From the NCBI RefSeq assembly GCF_902833645.1, contig NZ_CADFGE010000002.1, positions 561,158 through 625,157 on the forward strand: a stretch of DNA of 64,000 bases, in the 5' to 3' direction. A program made the translations under genes and the position numbers. Origin of the DNA: Paraburkholderia fungorum (lineage in GTDB: Bacteria; Pseudomonadota; Gammaproteobacteria; Burkholderiales; Burkholderiaceae). How positions within the stretch are numbered: the stretch's first letter is position 1; every line of letters begins with the position of its first letter. Positions 8,395 to 18,323 of this stretch are shown one piece after another. The notes beneath the pieces were generated by a model. It was given only the letters and a program-made list of their open reading frames with translations. It was not told where the DNA came from and ran no database searches.

Positions 8395-9558
8395 CTAGGC
8401 GTCGAGACGCGCGAGGGCCAGCGTCACGAAGAAGCGTACGCCGAGCGGCAGCACGTCGTCGTTGAAATCGAACTCGGGGTGATGGCAATAGACCCCGCCC
8501 TGTCCAAGTAGCACATAGGCGCCGGGGCGACGCAATAGAAACTCGGAGAAGTCCTCCGAGCCGTTGAGCGGCGGAAAATCGTGCAGCACGTTCTCCGCGC
8601 CGAACACTTGCTCCGCCGCCGCTGCCGCTGCTTCGGCCTGCACACGATGATTGATCGTCGCAGGCGAGCTGCCATAGAACGTCACCGCGATCTCGCATTC
8701 GGTCGCGAGTGCGACGCCCGCGCAGATCGACTCGATGCGCGCCTTCATCCGTTCGCGCACGCTTTCGTCGAACGTGCGCACGGTGCCCGTCATCTGCGCA
8801 TGCGAAGGAATCACGTTCGACGTGGTGCCCGCATGAATGCTGCCGATGCTGAGTACGGCAGCCGAAGCAGGATCGATCGCGCGGCTCACCACAGTCTGCA
8901 GCGCGCAAATGAGTTGCGCGGCAGCCGCGATCGGGTCCCGGGTCTTTTCAGGCGACGAGCCATGACCGCCAACGCCGGTCACGTCGATCCGCATCTCGTC
9001 GCACGACGCCAGCATGGCGCCGTCGCGTACGCCGAACGTACCCGGCGCAAAATGCGGCGCATTATGCATGCCGTAGATCTCGTCGTACGGAAACCGGCTT
9101 TCGAGCCCGTCGGCCAGCATGGCCAGCGCACCACCGCCGGTTTCCTCGGCGGGTTGGAAAATCAGCACGAGCGTCCCGGCGAAATCGCGATGACGGCTGA
9201 AATGGCGTGCCGTGCCGAGCAGCATCGCGGTGTGGCCGTCGTGGCCGCAACCGTGAAATACCCCTTGCCGCAACGAGCGGTGCAACGGACGGCCCTCTTC
9301 TTCCATCGGCAGCGCATCCATGTCCGCGCGCAATGCGATGGTGCGCCCCATGCCGGGCGCCGTACGCGTGCCACGAATCACACCAACCACGCCCGTTTTG
9401 CCGATACTCGTGTGTGTTTCGATATCCCAGGCGCGCAGTTTCGCGGCAACGAGCTCGCTTGTGCGTGTCTCGTCGAAAGCCGTCTCCGGATTGGCGTGAA
9501 TGTCTCGCCGCAATGCCACCAGTTCGTCGATGTCCGCATCGATTAGTTTCAGTCCCAC
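8395..9558 (-). CDS. M20 family metallo-amidohydrolase (hippurate hydrolase-like)
   Basis: 387-residue zinc hydrolase of the M20/HipO type that removes acyl groups from amino acids or similar amides. Metal-site motifs are HGCGHDGHTAMLLGTARHF near residue 100 and FQPAEETGGGA near residue 135; a dimerisation-domain stretch GGHGSSPEKTRDPIAA follows. The start is GTG, supported by AAGGAG six bases upstream. It is transcribed toward the oxidases and away from the neighbouring LysR gene, with which it shares a 135-base promoter region. Substrate unknown; an acylated amine or amino acid is plausible beside polyamine genes. Confidence 0.85.
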   Translation of the reverse strand: MGLKLIDADIDELVALRRDIHANPETAFDETRTSELVAAKLRAWDIETHTSIGKTGVVGVIRGTRTAPGMGRTIALRADMDALPMEEEGRPLHRSLRQGVFHGCGHDGHTAMLLGTARHFSRHRDFAGTLVLIFQPAEETGGGALAMLADGLESRFPYDEIYGMHNAPHFAPGTFGVRDGAMLASCDEMRIDVTGVGGHGSSPEKTRDPIAAAAQLICALQTVVSRAIDPASAAVLSIGSIHAGTTSNVIPSHAQMTGTVRTFDESVRERMKARIESICAGVALATECEIAVTFYGSSPATINHRVQAEAAAAAAEQVFGAENVLHDFPPLNGSEDFSEFLLRRPGAYVLLGQGGVYCHHPEFDFNDDVLPLGVRFFVTLALARLDA

Positions 9559-9613
9559 TTTCGCTCCTTGTCTTGAGTGCTGCCGGCCGCGCGCCTCGTG
9601 GCCAGCGGCGCAG

Positions 9614-9653
9614 TGGCTATACTAGCCAGCCCCGCGACTGGTCAATTTCCAGT
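9614..9653. promoter_or_regulatory. Palindromes between the M20 gene and the LysR gene
   Basis: TGGCTATACTAGCCA at 9614-9628 is a perfect dyad around a single central base, and ACTGG (9637-9641) pairs with CCAGT (9649-9653). Both lie in the short divergent region between the two start codons, where LysR regulators bind. They are good candidates for the operator of the adjacent LysR protein, controlling itself and the hydrolase. Confidence 0.45.
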
Positions 9654-9693
9654 TTTTTATGTACATAGCCAACGCTTATGGGCCGCGGACACC

Positions 9694-10602
9694 ATGAAAA
9701 CCACTCAATTACGCACCCTCGTGGCGATTGCCGAGCACGGCACGCTGATGGCCGCCGCCGATGCGCTGTGCCTGTCGCAGCCGGCCGTCACCAAGAGCAT
9801 CAATGAACTGGAGGCGCGCCTCGGCGTGCAACTGTTATTGCGCAGTGGCTCGGGAATTCGTTTGACACCGTATGGCGAAGCGCTGCTCCGGCGTGCGCGA
9901 ACTGTCGTGACCGAGATCGCACGGGCCGAGCAGGAGTTGGAGGAGATGAAGTCGTCGGCCGGGCGAACACTCGAGATCGGCGTGTCGCTGCTCGCGGCGT
10001 CGATCGTCGTGCCTGAAGCAATTCACGCTTTCCGCAAGCGATTTCCCGATGTGCAGCTCGACGTGCACGAGTACCAGACCACGCGTCTCATCGACGGCCT
10101 GCGCGACGGCTCATTCGACATGTGCATCGGTTTTACCGGCGAAGGGGACCCCAGCAACGAGTTCCGCGTGACACCGCTCGGCACGGTGTCGCAATCGCTG
10201 GCGGTCAAGTCGGGCGATCCGCTGGCGGGCGCAACACAGCTTGCCGGTTTGCGGGAAGCGCACTGGCTCTACAACTACACGCGCAAAAGCGTGCCCGCAT
10301 TCTGGGCCGCGCTAACCGCGCGCGCGGGTGATACAGGCGGGACGCTGGCGCCGCCTTCGAGGATCACGGTTTGCACCGCGCGGCGGCTCTATGCCGAACT
10401 CGCCAGCGAAGCGGGCGTGGTGAGCGTCTGGCCGGATTTCCAGTTGAACGAGGAAATCGAGTGCGGCACGCTGGAGCGCGTCGCGCTCGATTTCGCACTG
10501 CCGCCCCTCGCGCTCAGCCTGATTCATCGCAAGGATGGCGTGCTGGGCGATGCGGCGGAATATTTCATCGACTGTCTGAAGAACAACGCGCTGCCAGCCT
10601 GA
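9694..10602 (+). CDS. LysR family transcriptional regulator
   Basis: 302 residues. N-terminal winged helix-turn-helix (residues 1-60, MKTTQLRTLVAIAEHGTLM and SQPAVTKSINELEARLGVQL) and a C-terminal effector-binding domain. The frame runs from 9577, but the ATG at 9694 begins exactly at the conserved LysR N-terminus. It is divergent from the M20 hydrolase and upstream of the DUF969 operon, so it may regulate either or both. Effector unknown. Confidence 0.88.
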   Translation: MKTTQLRTLVAIAEHGTLMAAADALCLSQPAVTKSINELEARLGVQLLLRSGSGIRLTPYGEALLRRARTVVTEIARAEQELEEMKSSAGRTLEIGVSLLAASIVVPEAIHAFRKRFPDVQLDVHEYQTTRLIDGLRDGSFDMCIGFTGEGDPSNEFRVTPLGTVSQSLAVKSGDPLAGATQLAGLREAHWLYNYTRKSVPAFWAALTARAGDTGGTLAPPSRITVCTARRLYAELASEAGVVSVWPDFQLNEEIECGTLERVALDFALPPLALSLIHRKDGVLGDAAEYFIDCLKNNALPA

Positions 10603-10784
10603 ACGCGCGGCGCGGCGCGAAACCGGACTCCGCTGCGCAGTGCCGCGCTGCCCCTGCTGACGCAAGGCAGGCTGCCGGCTTGAGCCACGCCTCCCGCACC
10701 ACACGTCCCGTTCCCACCCTGCAAACTCACCGGCCTATCAACCTGCCACCTGGCGTTTACCCGAAAACGGCATTTTGTCGACTA

Positions 10785-10802
10785 TTTATCGATAAATTAT
10801 CG
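10785..10802. promoter_or_regulatory. AT-rich palindrome upstream of the DUF969 operon
   Basis: TTTATCGATAAA at 10785-10796 is a perfect 12-bp palindrome. It overlaps a second dyad, CGATAA-A-TTATCG, at 10790-10802. It is an AT-rich island in the 338-base gap (10603-10940) between the LysR gene and DUF969, otherwise GC-rich and without a convincing gene. It lies about 140 bases upstream of DUF969 and looks like an operator or promoter core. Confidence 0.45.
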
Positions 10803-10940
10803 TGTTAGATTTCCTCGCCTACGCGTCATTGCAACCTGGCGCAACCCGTCGCATCGCGGGCGCAACCAGTCTGCGCGAGGCATCTGAAACAACACGCACA
10901 GCGGCAAAACAACGGCATAGCAGCGACACAGGAGAACAGC

Positions 10941-11648
10941 ATGTGGGTCTTGATTGGCGTGCCGATCGTCGTACTCGGCTTCGCATTGCGCTTCAATGCG
11001 CTACTGGTGGTGACGATCGCGGGAGTCGCCACCGGCATCGCCGGGGGCTTGCAACCGGTGGAAATCGTCAGCGCGTTCGGCAAGGCATTCGCCGATAACC
11101 GCTACATGGGCCTGATCTGGCTCACGCTGCCCGTGATCGCGCTGCTCGAACGCAACGGCCTGAAGGAACAGGCCAAACACCTGATTTCGCGCCTGCACGC
11201 CGCCACCACGGGCCGCGTGCTGATGCTCTATTTCGTGATTCGCCAGATCACGGCCGCGCTTGGGCTCACTTCGCTCGGTGGCCATGCGCAGATGGTGCGT
11301 CCGCTGATCGCGCCAATGGCCGAGGCGGCCGCCGCGAACCGCTATGGCGAACTGCCCGACGCGGTGCGTCAGCAGATTCGCGCGAATGCGTCGGCGGTCG
11401 ACAACATTGCCGTGTTCTTCGGCGAAGATATTTTCATTGCGATCCAGTCGATCCTGCTGATCAAAGGTTTTCTCGAGCAGAACGGCATCGTCGTCGAGCC
11501 CCTGCACGTGTCCGTATGGGCGATTCCCACGGCGGTGGCGGCACTCGTGATTCACGTCGTGCGCCTGCTGCTGCTCGATCGCAATCTCTCGCATAAGATG
11601 AATGCGCTGGGCGCGGCGGCAGGACAGCAACGAGGTATTGCACGATGA
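10941..11648 (+). CDS. DUF969 family membrane protein
   Basis: 235-residue integral membrane protein. Hydrophobic segments start at residue 1 (MWVLIGVPIVVLGFALRF) and recur (VVTIAGVATGIAGG, LIWLTLPVIALLE, VSVWAIPTAVAALVIHVV). AGGAG lies seven bases before the ATG. DUF969 and DUF979 occur as adjacent genes and are presumed to be two halves of one inner-membrane transporter; in some bacteria they neighbour pyroglutamyl-peptidase or 5-oxoprolinase genes, but none is visible here. Its stop overlaps the DUF979 start (ATGA). Confidence 0.82.
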   Translation: MWVLIGVPIVVLGFALRFNALLVVTIAGVATGIAGGLQPVEIVSAFGKAFADNRYMGLIWLTLPVIALLERNGLKEQAKHLISRLHAATTGRVLMLYFVIRQITAALGLTSLGGHAQMVRPLIAPMAEAAAANRYGELPDAVRQQIRANASAVDNIAVFFGEDIFIAIQSILLIKGFLEQNGIVVEPLHVSVWAIPTAVAALVIHVVRLLLLDRNLSHKMNALGAAAGQQRGIAR

Positions 11649-12598
11649 CGATCAAGCTCGAATCCCTCTACGTGCTGGCCGGTTTGATGTTTGCCGCGTT
11701 CGCGCTCTTCAATCTGCAAGACCGCTCGAATCCACGCCGTATCGTCAACTTTCTGTTCTGGGGCATCTACGCGATCACCTTTATGTTCGGCGGGGAACTG
11801 CCGCATTTCGTGACCGGCTGTCTCGCGATTGCACTCGCCCTGATCGCCGGGTCCGGCAAGCTCGGCAAAGGCAAAACCGACGGCAATAGCGAAGCGGCCG
11901 CCACGCGCCGCGAAGCCAACGCACGGCGCTTCGGCAATAAGCTTTTCATCCCGGCGCTGCTGATTCCGGTCATTACCCTGCTCGGCACCTTGACGCTGAA
12001 ATATGTACCGTTCGTCGAGCCGAAGAACGTCACGCTGATTTCACTGGTGCTAGGCACGCTGGTCGCCTTCGGCGCCGCGCTGTTCATGTTGCGCGACTCG
12101 CCGGTGCATGCGTTGAAAGACGCGCGGCACACCATGGATACCGTGGGTTGGGCCGCGATTCTGCCGCAGATGCTGGCCGCCCTCGGCGCGCTGTTTGCGA
12201 TTGCCGGTGTGGGCCACGTCGTGTCGGATCTCGTGAAAACGTGGATTCCGGTCGACTCCGCTTTCGCGGTGGTCGCGGCTTATACATTCGGCATGGCGAT
12301 CTTCACGATGATCATGGGTAACGCGTTTGCCGCGTTTCCGGTGATGACAGCCGGCATCGGCCTGCCATTGATCGTGCATCAGTTCCACGGCAACCCGGCC
12401 ATTCTCGGTGCGATCGGCATGTTGTGCGGCTTCTGCGGCACTTTGATGACCCCAATGGCCGCCAACTTCAATATCGTGCCGGCTGCGCTGCTTGAACTGA
12501 AAGACCAGAATGGCGTGATCAAGGCGCAGTGGCCAACTGCTTTACTATTGCTGATCGTCAATACCATACTGTTGTACCTGTTCGTATTCCGCTTTTGA
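11645..12598 (+). CDS. DUF979 family membrane protein
   Basis: 317-residue membrane protein with about eight hydrophobic segments and a hydrophilic loop near residues 73-100 (KLGKGKTDGNSEAAATRREA). A conserved-looking stretch is GNAFAAFPVMTAGIG followed by GAIGMLCGFCGTLMTPMAA. It overlaps DUF969 by four bases, so the two are surely co-translated and probably form one carrier. Substrate not known; I infer a small metabolite such as a peptide-derived acid only from the family's neighbours elsewhere. Confidence 0.82.
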   Translation: MTIKLESLYVLAGLMFAAFALFNLQDRSNPRRIVNFLFWGIYAITFMFGGELPHFVTGCLAIALALIAGSGKLGKGKTDGNSEAAATRREANARRFGNKLFIPALLIPVITLLGTLTLKYVPFVEPKNVTLISLVLGTLVAFGAALFMLRDSPVHALKDARHTMDTVGWAAILPQMLAALGALFAIAGVGHVVSDLVKTWIPVDSAFAVVAAYTFGMAIFTMIMGNAFAAFPVMTAGIGLPLIVHQFHGNPAILGAIGMLCGFCGTLMTPMAANFNIVPAALLELKDQNGVIKAQWPTALLLLIVNTILLYLFVFRF

Positions 12599-12608
12599 GG
12601 AGGCGCCG

Positions 12609-13619
12609 ATGACTGTTCAACTCACGCCCGAATTCGCGTCTAAATTCGCCAATCTCGCACTCGCCCATCTCACGCGCGAGTATCCGAACAAGCTGACCCA
12701 TTCGCTTGCCGGTCCGCAAGACGTGCAGGGCCCGCGCGCACTGCATCCGATTTTTTACGGCAGCTACGATTGGCATTCGTGCGTGCATGGTTACTGGCTC
12801 ATCCTGCATCTGCTCGACCGCTTCCCCGATCTGCCTGAAGCAGCGCGCATTGTCGCGGTGGTCGACGAGCATTTCACCCCGGCGAATGTGGCCGGCGAAC
12901 TGGCGTATCTCGATCTGGCGCATAACCGCGGTTTCGAGCGCCCGTATGGATGGGCCTGGCTGCTTGCACTAAGCGCGCAACTGCACACGCTGAAGCTGTC
13001 GGAAGCGGCGCGCTGGTCCAAGGTTTTTGCACCCTTGACCGAAGCCTTTGTCGAGCGCTTCGAGGAATTTCTGCCGAAAGCGACCTACCCGTTGCGCGTC
13101 GGCACGCACTTCAACATGGCATTCGCACTTGCGCTCACGCTCGATTTCGCGCGGCAAACCTCGCGTGAATCGCTCGAAGCGCTGCTGGTCAACACGGCGG
13201 AACGCTGGTTCCTGAACGATGTCGCGTGCCAGGCCTGGGAGCCGGCCGGCGACGAGTTCCTGTCGCCTTCGCTAATGGAAGCGGAACTGATGCGGCGGGT
13301 GTTGCCGCCCGCGCAATTCAGCGAATGGTTCAGGCGCTTTCTGCCGGATCTCGGTGCGAAGAAGCCGGCCACGCTGTTTGAACCTGTCACCGTGACCGAT
13401 CGCACCGACGGCAAGATTGCCCACCTGGATGGCCTGAACCTGAGCCGCGCGTGGTGCCAGCGTTCGCTGGCGCGCGCGTTGCCGGCCGGCGACGTGCGCC
13501 GCACCGTATTGTTCGATTCGGCCGAGCGTCATCTTCAGAGCGCCCTGCCGCACGTGGCCGGCGACTACATGGGCGAACATTGGCTGGGCACGTTCGCCAC
13601 GCTCGCGCTGGAAGCATAA
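12609..13619 (+). CDS. DUF2891 family protein
   Basis: 336-residue soluble protein, no signal peptide or membrane segment. GAGGAG sits just before the ATG, 10 bases after the DUF979 stop, so it is the third gene of the operon. Helical, with conserved-looking aromatic and histidine patches such as FYGSYDWHSCVHGYW and YPLRVGTHFNMAFAL, and GDYMGEHWLGTFATLAL at the end. The layout resembles alpha/alpha-barrel proteins, but I cannot name a reaction. The operon context suggests that it processes whatever DUF969/DUF979 imports. Confidence 0.8.
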   Translation: MTVQLTPEFASKFANLALAHLTREYPNKLTHSLAGPQDVQGPRALHPIFYGSYDWHSCVHGYWLILHLLDRFPDLPEAARIVAVVDEHFTPANVAGELAYLDLAHNRGFERPYGWAWLLALSAQLHTLKLSEAARWSKVFAPLTEAFVERFEEFLPKATYPLRVGTHFNMAFALALTLDFARQTSRESLEALLVNTAERWFLNDVACQAWEPAGDEFLSPSLMEAELMRRVLPPAQFSEWFRRFLPDLGAKKPATLFEPVTVTDRTDGKIAHLDGLNLSRAWCQRSLARALPAGDVRRTVLFDSAERHLQSALPHVAGDYMGEHWLGTFATLALEA

Positions 13620-13637
13620 GCGTGCTTTAGCAGAACC

Positions 13638-13697
13638 GTCGTTAAGCGGGCCGGATTTGAAGCGCGCTTAACGACCCCGGCCGGCGAACTCGCCGGC
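13638..13697. terminator. Two hairpins between convergent DUF2891 and PRC-barrel genes
   Basis: GTCGTTAAGCG (13638-13648) pairs perfectly with CGCTTAACGAC (13665-13675), and GCCGGCGA (13680-13687) with TCGCCGGC (13690-13697). They fill the 86-base gap between two converging genes. Neither has a T-run, but placement fits a bidirectional stop signal. Confidence 0.55.
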
Positions 13698-13705
13698 TCG
13701 ACACA

Positions 13706-14131
13706 TTACTGGCCAGTCAGCTTTTTAGGCTTCGGCGGCGACTGAACCTTGTTGTACTGAAACGCGGGCGTCGCCTTCAACGCATCTTTCGTCGCGCCTG
13801 CCAGATAGAAATTCCCCGAACGAATATCCAGTGCGGCGATAGGCACGGCTACGTCATGCGACGCCACGCCCAGGAATCCGCCCGCGGAGACAATGGCGGC
13901 GGACAGCGAGCCATCGGGGGCGACCACCAGATCGCGGATCGTACCGATCTTTTCGTTCTGATCGTTATACACGCCCTTGCCGAGAATGCTCTTCTTCACA
14001 CTCCAGCCGCTCAGCAGCGCATTCGATTGCTCGACCGTGACGCTTAAGGGCTGCGTGCCGGCCACTTGGGCCTGCGCGCCAAAACTGGTTGCAGCTACCG
14101 CGACCACAATAACAAGCTTGCTCAACTTCAT
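13706..14131 (-). CDS. Exported PRC-barrel domain protein
   Basis: 141 residues. The ATG at 14131 has GGAG eight bases upstream and begins a signal peptide MKLSKLVIVVAVAATSFGAQAQ. The mature part contains a PRC-barrel-like core (YNDQNEKIGTIRDLVVAPDG and GGFLGVASHDVAVPIAAL), a small beta-barrel often involved in protein or RNA contacts. Exported single-domain versions are common in Burkholderia with unknown role. The C-terminus is basic (PPKPKKLTGQ). Confidence 0.8.
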   Translation of the reverse strand: MKLSKLVIVVAVAATSFGAQAQVAGTQPLSVTVEQSNALLSGWSVKKSILGKGVYNDQNEKIGTIRDLVVAPDGSLSAAIVSAGGFLGVASHDVAVPIAALDIRSGNFYLAGATKDALKATPAFQYNKVQSPPKPKKLTGQ

Positions 14132-14349
14132 ATCGTTCACTCCGTTTCTGATGGGCTTGACCGGCGCATGATCCACGCCGAAGGAATCGCTGCAAAACGA
14201 TCATACAGACTAGCCGGCGCGTCTGCATCCAGCGCGTTCATCTGAACCGACCCATCACTCATCGTTGCCACCGAAAGAGTGGCGGCACGGCTCAAAGCGC
14301 ATAACGGTAAAATCGAGCCAGGCGATGACGCCCGTTTAGAGGTGGCAGT

Positions 14350-16716
14350 TTGACTGAGCTTGAACAGGGTTTCATTCTGACCCGACATTGGCGGGATACT
14401 CCCGCCGGCACGGAAGTGGATTTCTGGCTGGCAACAGACGGCGGGCCCCGTCACATCCGTTTGCGCCCTCAGCCTTCAGTGGCGTTCATTCCGGCCGCGC
14501 ACCGGGAACGCGCGGAAACAATCCTGCGCCGTGAGGCGCCGCTCGATCTGCGTCCGCTCGATCTATGCGATTTCCAGCATCGGCCGGTCATGGGACTCTA
14601 CTGTCCGCAATACCGGCAATTGACAGGCCTCGAGAAGCGCTTGAAACAAGGCGGCGTCGACGTCTACGAGGCGGATATTTTCCCGCCCGAGCGCTACATG
14701 ATGGAGCGCTTCATCACCGCGCCGGTATGGTTCGGCGGCGACGCGCAGCATGGCGGCCCGCTCATGAACGGCGAATTGAAACCGGCTACGGACTACCGTC
14801 CGTCGTTGAAGCTGGTGTCGCTCGATATCGAAACCAGCGCGCACGCCGAACTCTATTCCATCGCGCTCGAAGGATGCGGACAGCGTCAGGTCTATATGCT
14901 GGGACCGCCGAACGGTGACGCCGGTGGTATCGACTTCGACCTCGAATACTGCGAAAGCCGCGCACAGCTGCTGGAAAAACTGAATACGTGGCTGGAACGG
15001 CACGACCCCGATGCGATCATCGGCTGGAACCTCGTGCAGTTCGACTTGCGTGTGTTGCAGCAGCACGCCGAACAGTATCGCGTGCCGCTGCGACTCGGCC
15101 GCGGTGGCGCCGTGATGGAATGGCGCGAGCACGGCCACAAACAGAATCATTTCTTCGCGGGCGCCGCGGGACGATTGATCATCGACGGTATCGAAGCCTT
15201 GCGCTCCGCGACGTGGAGTTTCCCTTCGTTCAGCCTCGAATATGTGGCGCGTGCCGTATTGGGCGAAGGCAAGGCGATCGACAATCCTTATCAACGCATG
15301 GACGAAATCCAGCGCCGTTTCGACGAGGACAAGCCGGCCCTGGCGCGCTATAACCTGAAGGATTGCGAACTGGTCACGCGCATCTTTGCGAAAACCGAAC
15401 TGCTGTCGTTCCTGCTGGAGCGCGCAACCGTGACCGGCCTGCCCGCGGACCGCAGCGGCGGATCGGTCGCGGCGTTCACGCATCTATATATGCCGCGCAT
15501 GCATCGTCAGGGTTACGTCGCGCCGAATCTTGGCGACGTAGCCGGTGCCGCGAGCCCCGGCGGCTTCGTGATGGATTCGCGGCCCGGCCTCTACGATTCC
15601 GTGCTGGTGCTCGACTACAAGAGCCTCTACCCGTCGATCATCCGGACGTTTCTGATCGACCCGCTAGGGCTCGTGGAAGGCATGCTGAATCCCGCCGACG
15701 ATCAATCGGTGCCGGGTTTTCTCGGCGCACGCTTCTCGCGCACGCGCCATTGCCTGCCTTCGATCGTCGGCCAGGTGTGGCAGGCACGCGAAGCCGCCAA
15801 ACGCGCGCACAACGGGCCGCTTTCGCAGGCGTTGAAAATCATCATGAACGCTTTCTACGGCGTGCTCGGTTCCACCGGATGCCGTTTCTTCGACCCGCGC
15901 CTCGCGTCGTCGATCACGATGCGCGGCCACGAAATCATGCACGCCACGCGCGAGCTGATCGAGGCGCAAGGCTACGAAGTCATTTACGGCGACACCGATT
16001 CGACTTTCGTCTGGCTGAAGCACGCGCACAGCGAAGAAGATGCGAGCCGGATCGGCCGCGCGCTGGTCGAGCATATCAATGCGCAATGGCGGCAGGATCT
16101 GCAGGCACGCTTCGGACTCGAGAGCGCGCTGGAGCTGCAATTCGAGCGGCACTACAAGCGCTTTTTCATGCCGACGATTCGCGGCGCCGAGGAAGGCAGC
16201 AAGAAACGCTATGCCGGGCTGACTGTTTTGCCGGACGGCAGCGAAAACATCGTCTACAAAGGGCTCGAAACGGTGCGCACCGACTGGACGCCGCTTGCCC
16301 AGCAGTTCCAGCAGGAACTCTACGGGCGAATCTTCAGGCAACAGCCGTATCGGGACTATGTACGCGACTATGTGCGCGATACGCTGGCGGGAAAACTGGA
16401 CGATCAGCTCGTGTACCGCAAGCGCTTGCGCCGCTCGCTCGGCGAGTACGAACGCAACGTGCCGCCGCATGTGCGCGCGGCACGCGTGGCCGACGAGTTC
16501 AACCGGCAACAGGGACGTCCATTGCAATACCAGAACGGCGGCTGGATCAGCTATGTGATGACAACCGCCGGACCGGAACCGCTCGAGACCTTGCGCTCGG
16601 CGATCGACTACGAACACTATCTGACGCGGCAGTTGCAACCGGTTGCGGATGCGATCCTGCCGCTGTTGCGCGACGATTTCACGACGTTGATGTCGGGGCA
16701 GGAACAGTTGTTCTGA
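14350..16716 (+). CDS. polB: DNA polymerase II
   Basis: 788-residue family B DNA polymerase with proofreading, the enzyme used for restart and translesion synthesis after DNA damage. The N-terminus [18 protein letters not shown] matches E. coli Pol II, which fixes the TTG start at 14350; AGAGGT lies just upstream. Exonuclease motif SLDIETSAH is near residue 157; polymerase motifs are [15 protein letters not shown] near 424 and [10 protein letters not shown] near 547. The length is that of the family. I found no convincing LexA box in the 218 bases upstream. It converges on the MFS gene with a six-base gap. Confidence 0.95.
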   Translation: MTELEQGFILTRHWRDTPAGTEVDFWLATDGGPRHIRLRPQPSVAFIPAAHRERAETILRREAPLDLRPLDLCDFQHRPVMGLYCPQYRQLTGLEKRLKQGGVDVYEADIFPPERYMMERFITAPVWFGGDAQHGGPLMNGELKPATDYRPSLKLVSLDIETSAHAELYSIALEGCGQRQVYMLGPPNGDAGGIDFDLEYCESRAQLLEKLNTWLERHDPDAIIGWNLVQFDLRVLQQHAEQYRVPLRLGRGGAVMEWREHGHKQNHFFAGAAGRLIIDGIEALRSATWSFPSFSLEYVARAVLGEGKAIDNPYQRMDEIQRRFDEDKPALARYNLKDCELVTRIFAKTELLSFLLERATVTGLPADRSGGSVAAFTHLYMPRMHRQGYVAPNLGDVAGAASPGGFVMDSRPGLYDSVLVLDYKSLYPSIIRTFLIDPLGLVEGMLNPADDQSVPGFLGARFSRTRHCLPSIVGQVWQAREAAKRAHNGPLSQALKIIMNAFYGVLGSTGCRFFDPRLASSITMRGHEIMHATRELIEAQGYEVIYGDTDSTFVWLKHAHSEEDASRIGRALVEHINAQWRQDLQARFGLESALELQFERHYKRFFMPTIRGAEEGSKKRYAGLTVLPDGSENIVYKGLETVRTDWTPLAQQFQQELYGRIFRQQPYRDYVRDYVRDTLAGKLDDQLVYRKRLRRSLGEYERNVPPHVRAARVADEFNRQQGRPLQYQNGGWISYVMTTAGPEPLETLRSAIDYEHYLTRQLQPVADAILPLLRDDFTTLMSGQEQLF

Positions 16717-16722
16717 CTCGTT

Positions 16723-18186
16723 CTACTTCGAAATCTTCTCCAGCTCCAGCCCCTTTGTACGCGGCCCCATCAGACCGATCGCCAGCATCACGATCAGCAT
16801 CGCACCGGCGATGAAGACGAATACGCCAGTGGTGCCGAAGTGCTTCAGCACCGCCGCGATCAGAAAGGCCGTGAAGATCGCCGAGAAACGGCTCCACGAA
16901 TAAACAAAGCCCACCGCCCGCGCGCGAATGCTGGTCGGAAAGAGTTCGGCCTGGTACGCATGGTAGCTGTACGAAATGATGTTGCCCGCGAGCGTCAGAC
17001 ACACCCCGAGGCTCACCAGCAACACCGCGCCGGATGCCTGGCTGAACCACAAGCCGCACACGATATTCACGGCCGCCATCGCCACGATCACCGTCTTGCG
17101 CTCGAAGCGGTCGCCGATAAAGAGGCCGATAATCGGACCGATCGGCGCGGCCAGCGCAATCACGCTCGAGTACATCAGGCTTGTGGTGATCGTAATGCCC
17201 TGCTTGATCAGCAACGTCGGCACCCAGTTCGCGAAACCATAGAAACCGACCGTCTGGAAAATATTGAAGAGCGTCATCATCACGGTACGGCCGCGGTACG
17301 GCGGCACCCACATATCGCGAAAGCTGCCGCGCGGCGCAACCGGCACCGGCGCTGCGGGCGGCGGCAGTTCACGGCCATATTCGCCGCGCACCTTCGCTTC
17401 AAGTTCGCTCATCACGCGATCGGCTTCGGCAAGACGCCCTTGTTGCGCGAGCCAGCGCGGGCTTTCCGGCAACGCTCGTCGGATCCACCACACGAACAGC
17501 GCTCCGTGCGCGCCGATCAGCACCACCCAGCGCCAGCCGTCGAGACCAAGCAGCGTGCGCGGCACCAGCACGTAAGAGAGAAACGCGACTACCGGTACCG
17601 CCGTGAAACCGACGGCCTGTTCGCACGCGAAAGCCCGGCCGCGGATCTGCTTGGGCACCAGCTCCGAGATATACGTGCCGATCGTCACCAGTTCGACGCC
17701 GATGCCGATCCCCGCCACGAAGCGCCAGAAGTTCAAACCCGTGGCCGTTTCCTGAAACGCCATCACGACGTTGGCCGCCGTGTACCACAGCAGCGAGTAC
17801 GTGAACACGGCGCGGCGCCCGAAGCGATCCGCCAGAAAGCCGCACGCGATCGTGCCGATGAATAACCCGCTAAACAGCGCGGCGATGAAACTCGCGACAC
17901 CGGTCGAGCCGAACAGACCGTGCGTGGTCGCCGTCAACAGCCCGCTTTTGACGAGGCCTGGCGCGACATAGCCGGAGTACAGCAGGTCGTACAGTTCGAA
18001 GAAGAAGCCGAGGCTTAGCAGCACCACCAGCTTCCAGATGGAGCGTGTGGCGGGCAGCCGGTCGAGGCGCGCGGAGATGCTACCGGCGTCGAGCGTGATG
18101 GACGCAGCAGACGCCGCAGCCGTTGCGGAAGACGCCGCGCCGCCGGTGCTGCGCGCGACGGACCCGGCGTGATCGGGGGATGCCAT
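16723..18186 (-). CDS. MFS transporter, sugar/organic acid type
   Basis: 487-residue permease of the major facilitator superfamily with about 12 hydrophobic segments. Typical motifs are GFLADRFGRRAVF in the first half, PESPRWLAQQGRLAEADRV in the central loop and GDRFERKTVIV in the second half, the pattern of the sugar-porter/SV2-like branch. An unusual low-complexity Ala/Ser stretch occupies residues 10-30. It lies downstream of the aconitase-like gene on the same strand (137-base gap), so it may carry that enzyme's substrate, perhaps a di- or tricarboxylate; this is inference. Confidence 0.85.
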   Translation of the reverse strand: MASPDHAGSVARSTGGAASSATAAASAASITLDAGSISARLDRLPATRSIWKLVVLLSLGFFFELYDLLYSGYVAPGLVKSGLLTATTHGLFGSTGVASFIAALFSGLFIGTIACGFLADRFGRRAVFTYSLLWYTAANVVMAFQETATGLNFWRFVAGIGIGVELVTIGTYISELVPKQIRGRAFACEQAVGFTAVPVVAFLSYVLVPRTLLGLDGWRWVVLIGAHGALFVWWIRRALPESPRWLAQQGRLAEADRVMSELEAKVRGEYGRELPPPAAPVPVAPRGSFRDMWVPPYRGRTVMMTLFNIFQTVGFYGFANWVPTLLIKQGITITTSLMYSSVIALAAPIGPIIGLFIGDRFERKTVIVAMAAVNIVCGLWFSQASGAVLLVSLGVCLTLAGNIISYSYHAYQAELFPTSIRARAVGFVYSWSRFSAIFTAFLIAAVLKHFGTTGVFVFIAGAMLIVMLAIGLMGPRTKGLELEKISK

Positions 18187-18323
18187 ATTGTTTGTCTCCT
18201 GGTAGTGCGCTCATGCAGGCGATGCACGACGATGCTCGCCGGGTCCGGTCTCGTGCCGGCCTTCTGGTTACTTTTGCGTATCGCACGCACCACGATGCCG
18301 GGCCCCAAGGTCCGGCCAGCATT

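Noticed and set aside
14190..14208. Possible LexA box before DNA polymerase II (CTG ... CAG)
   Set aside because: The CTG and CAG are 13 bases apart rather than the 10 needed, and the inner sequence does not match.
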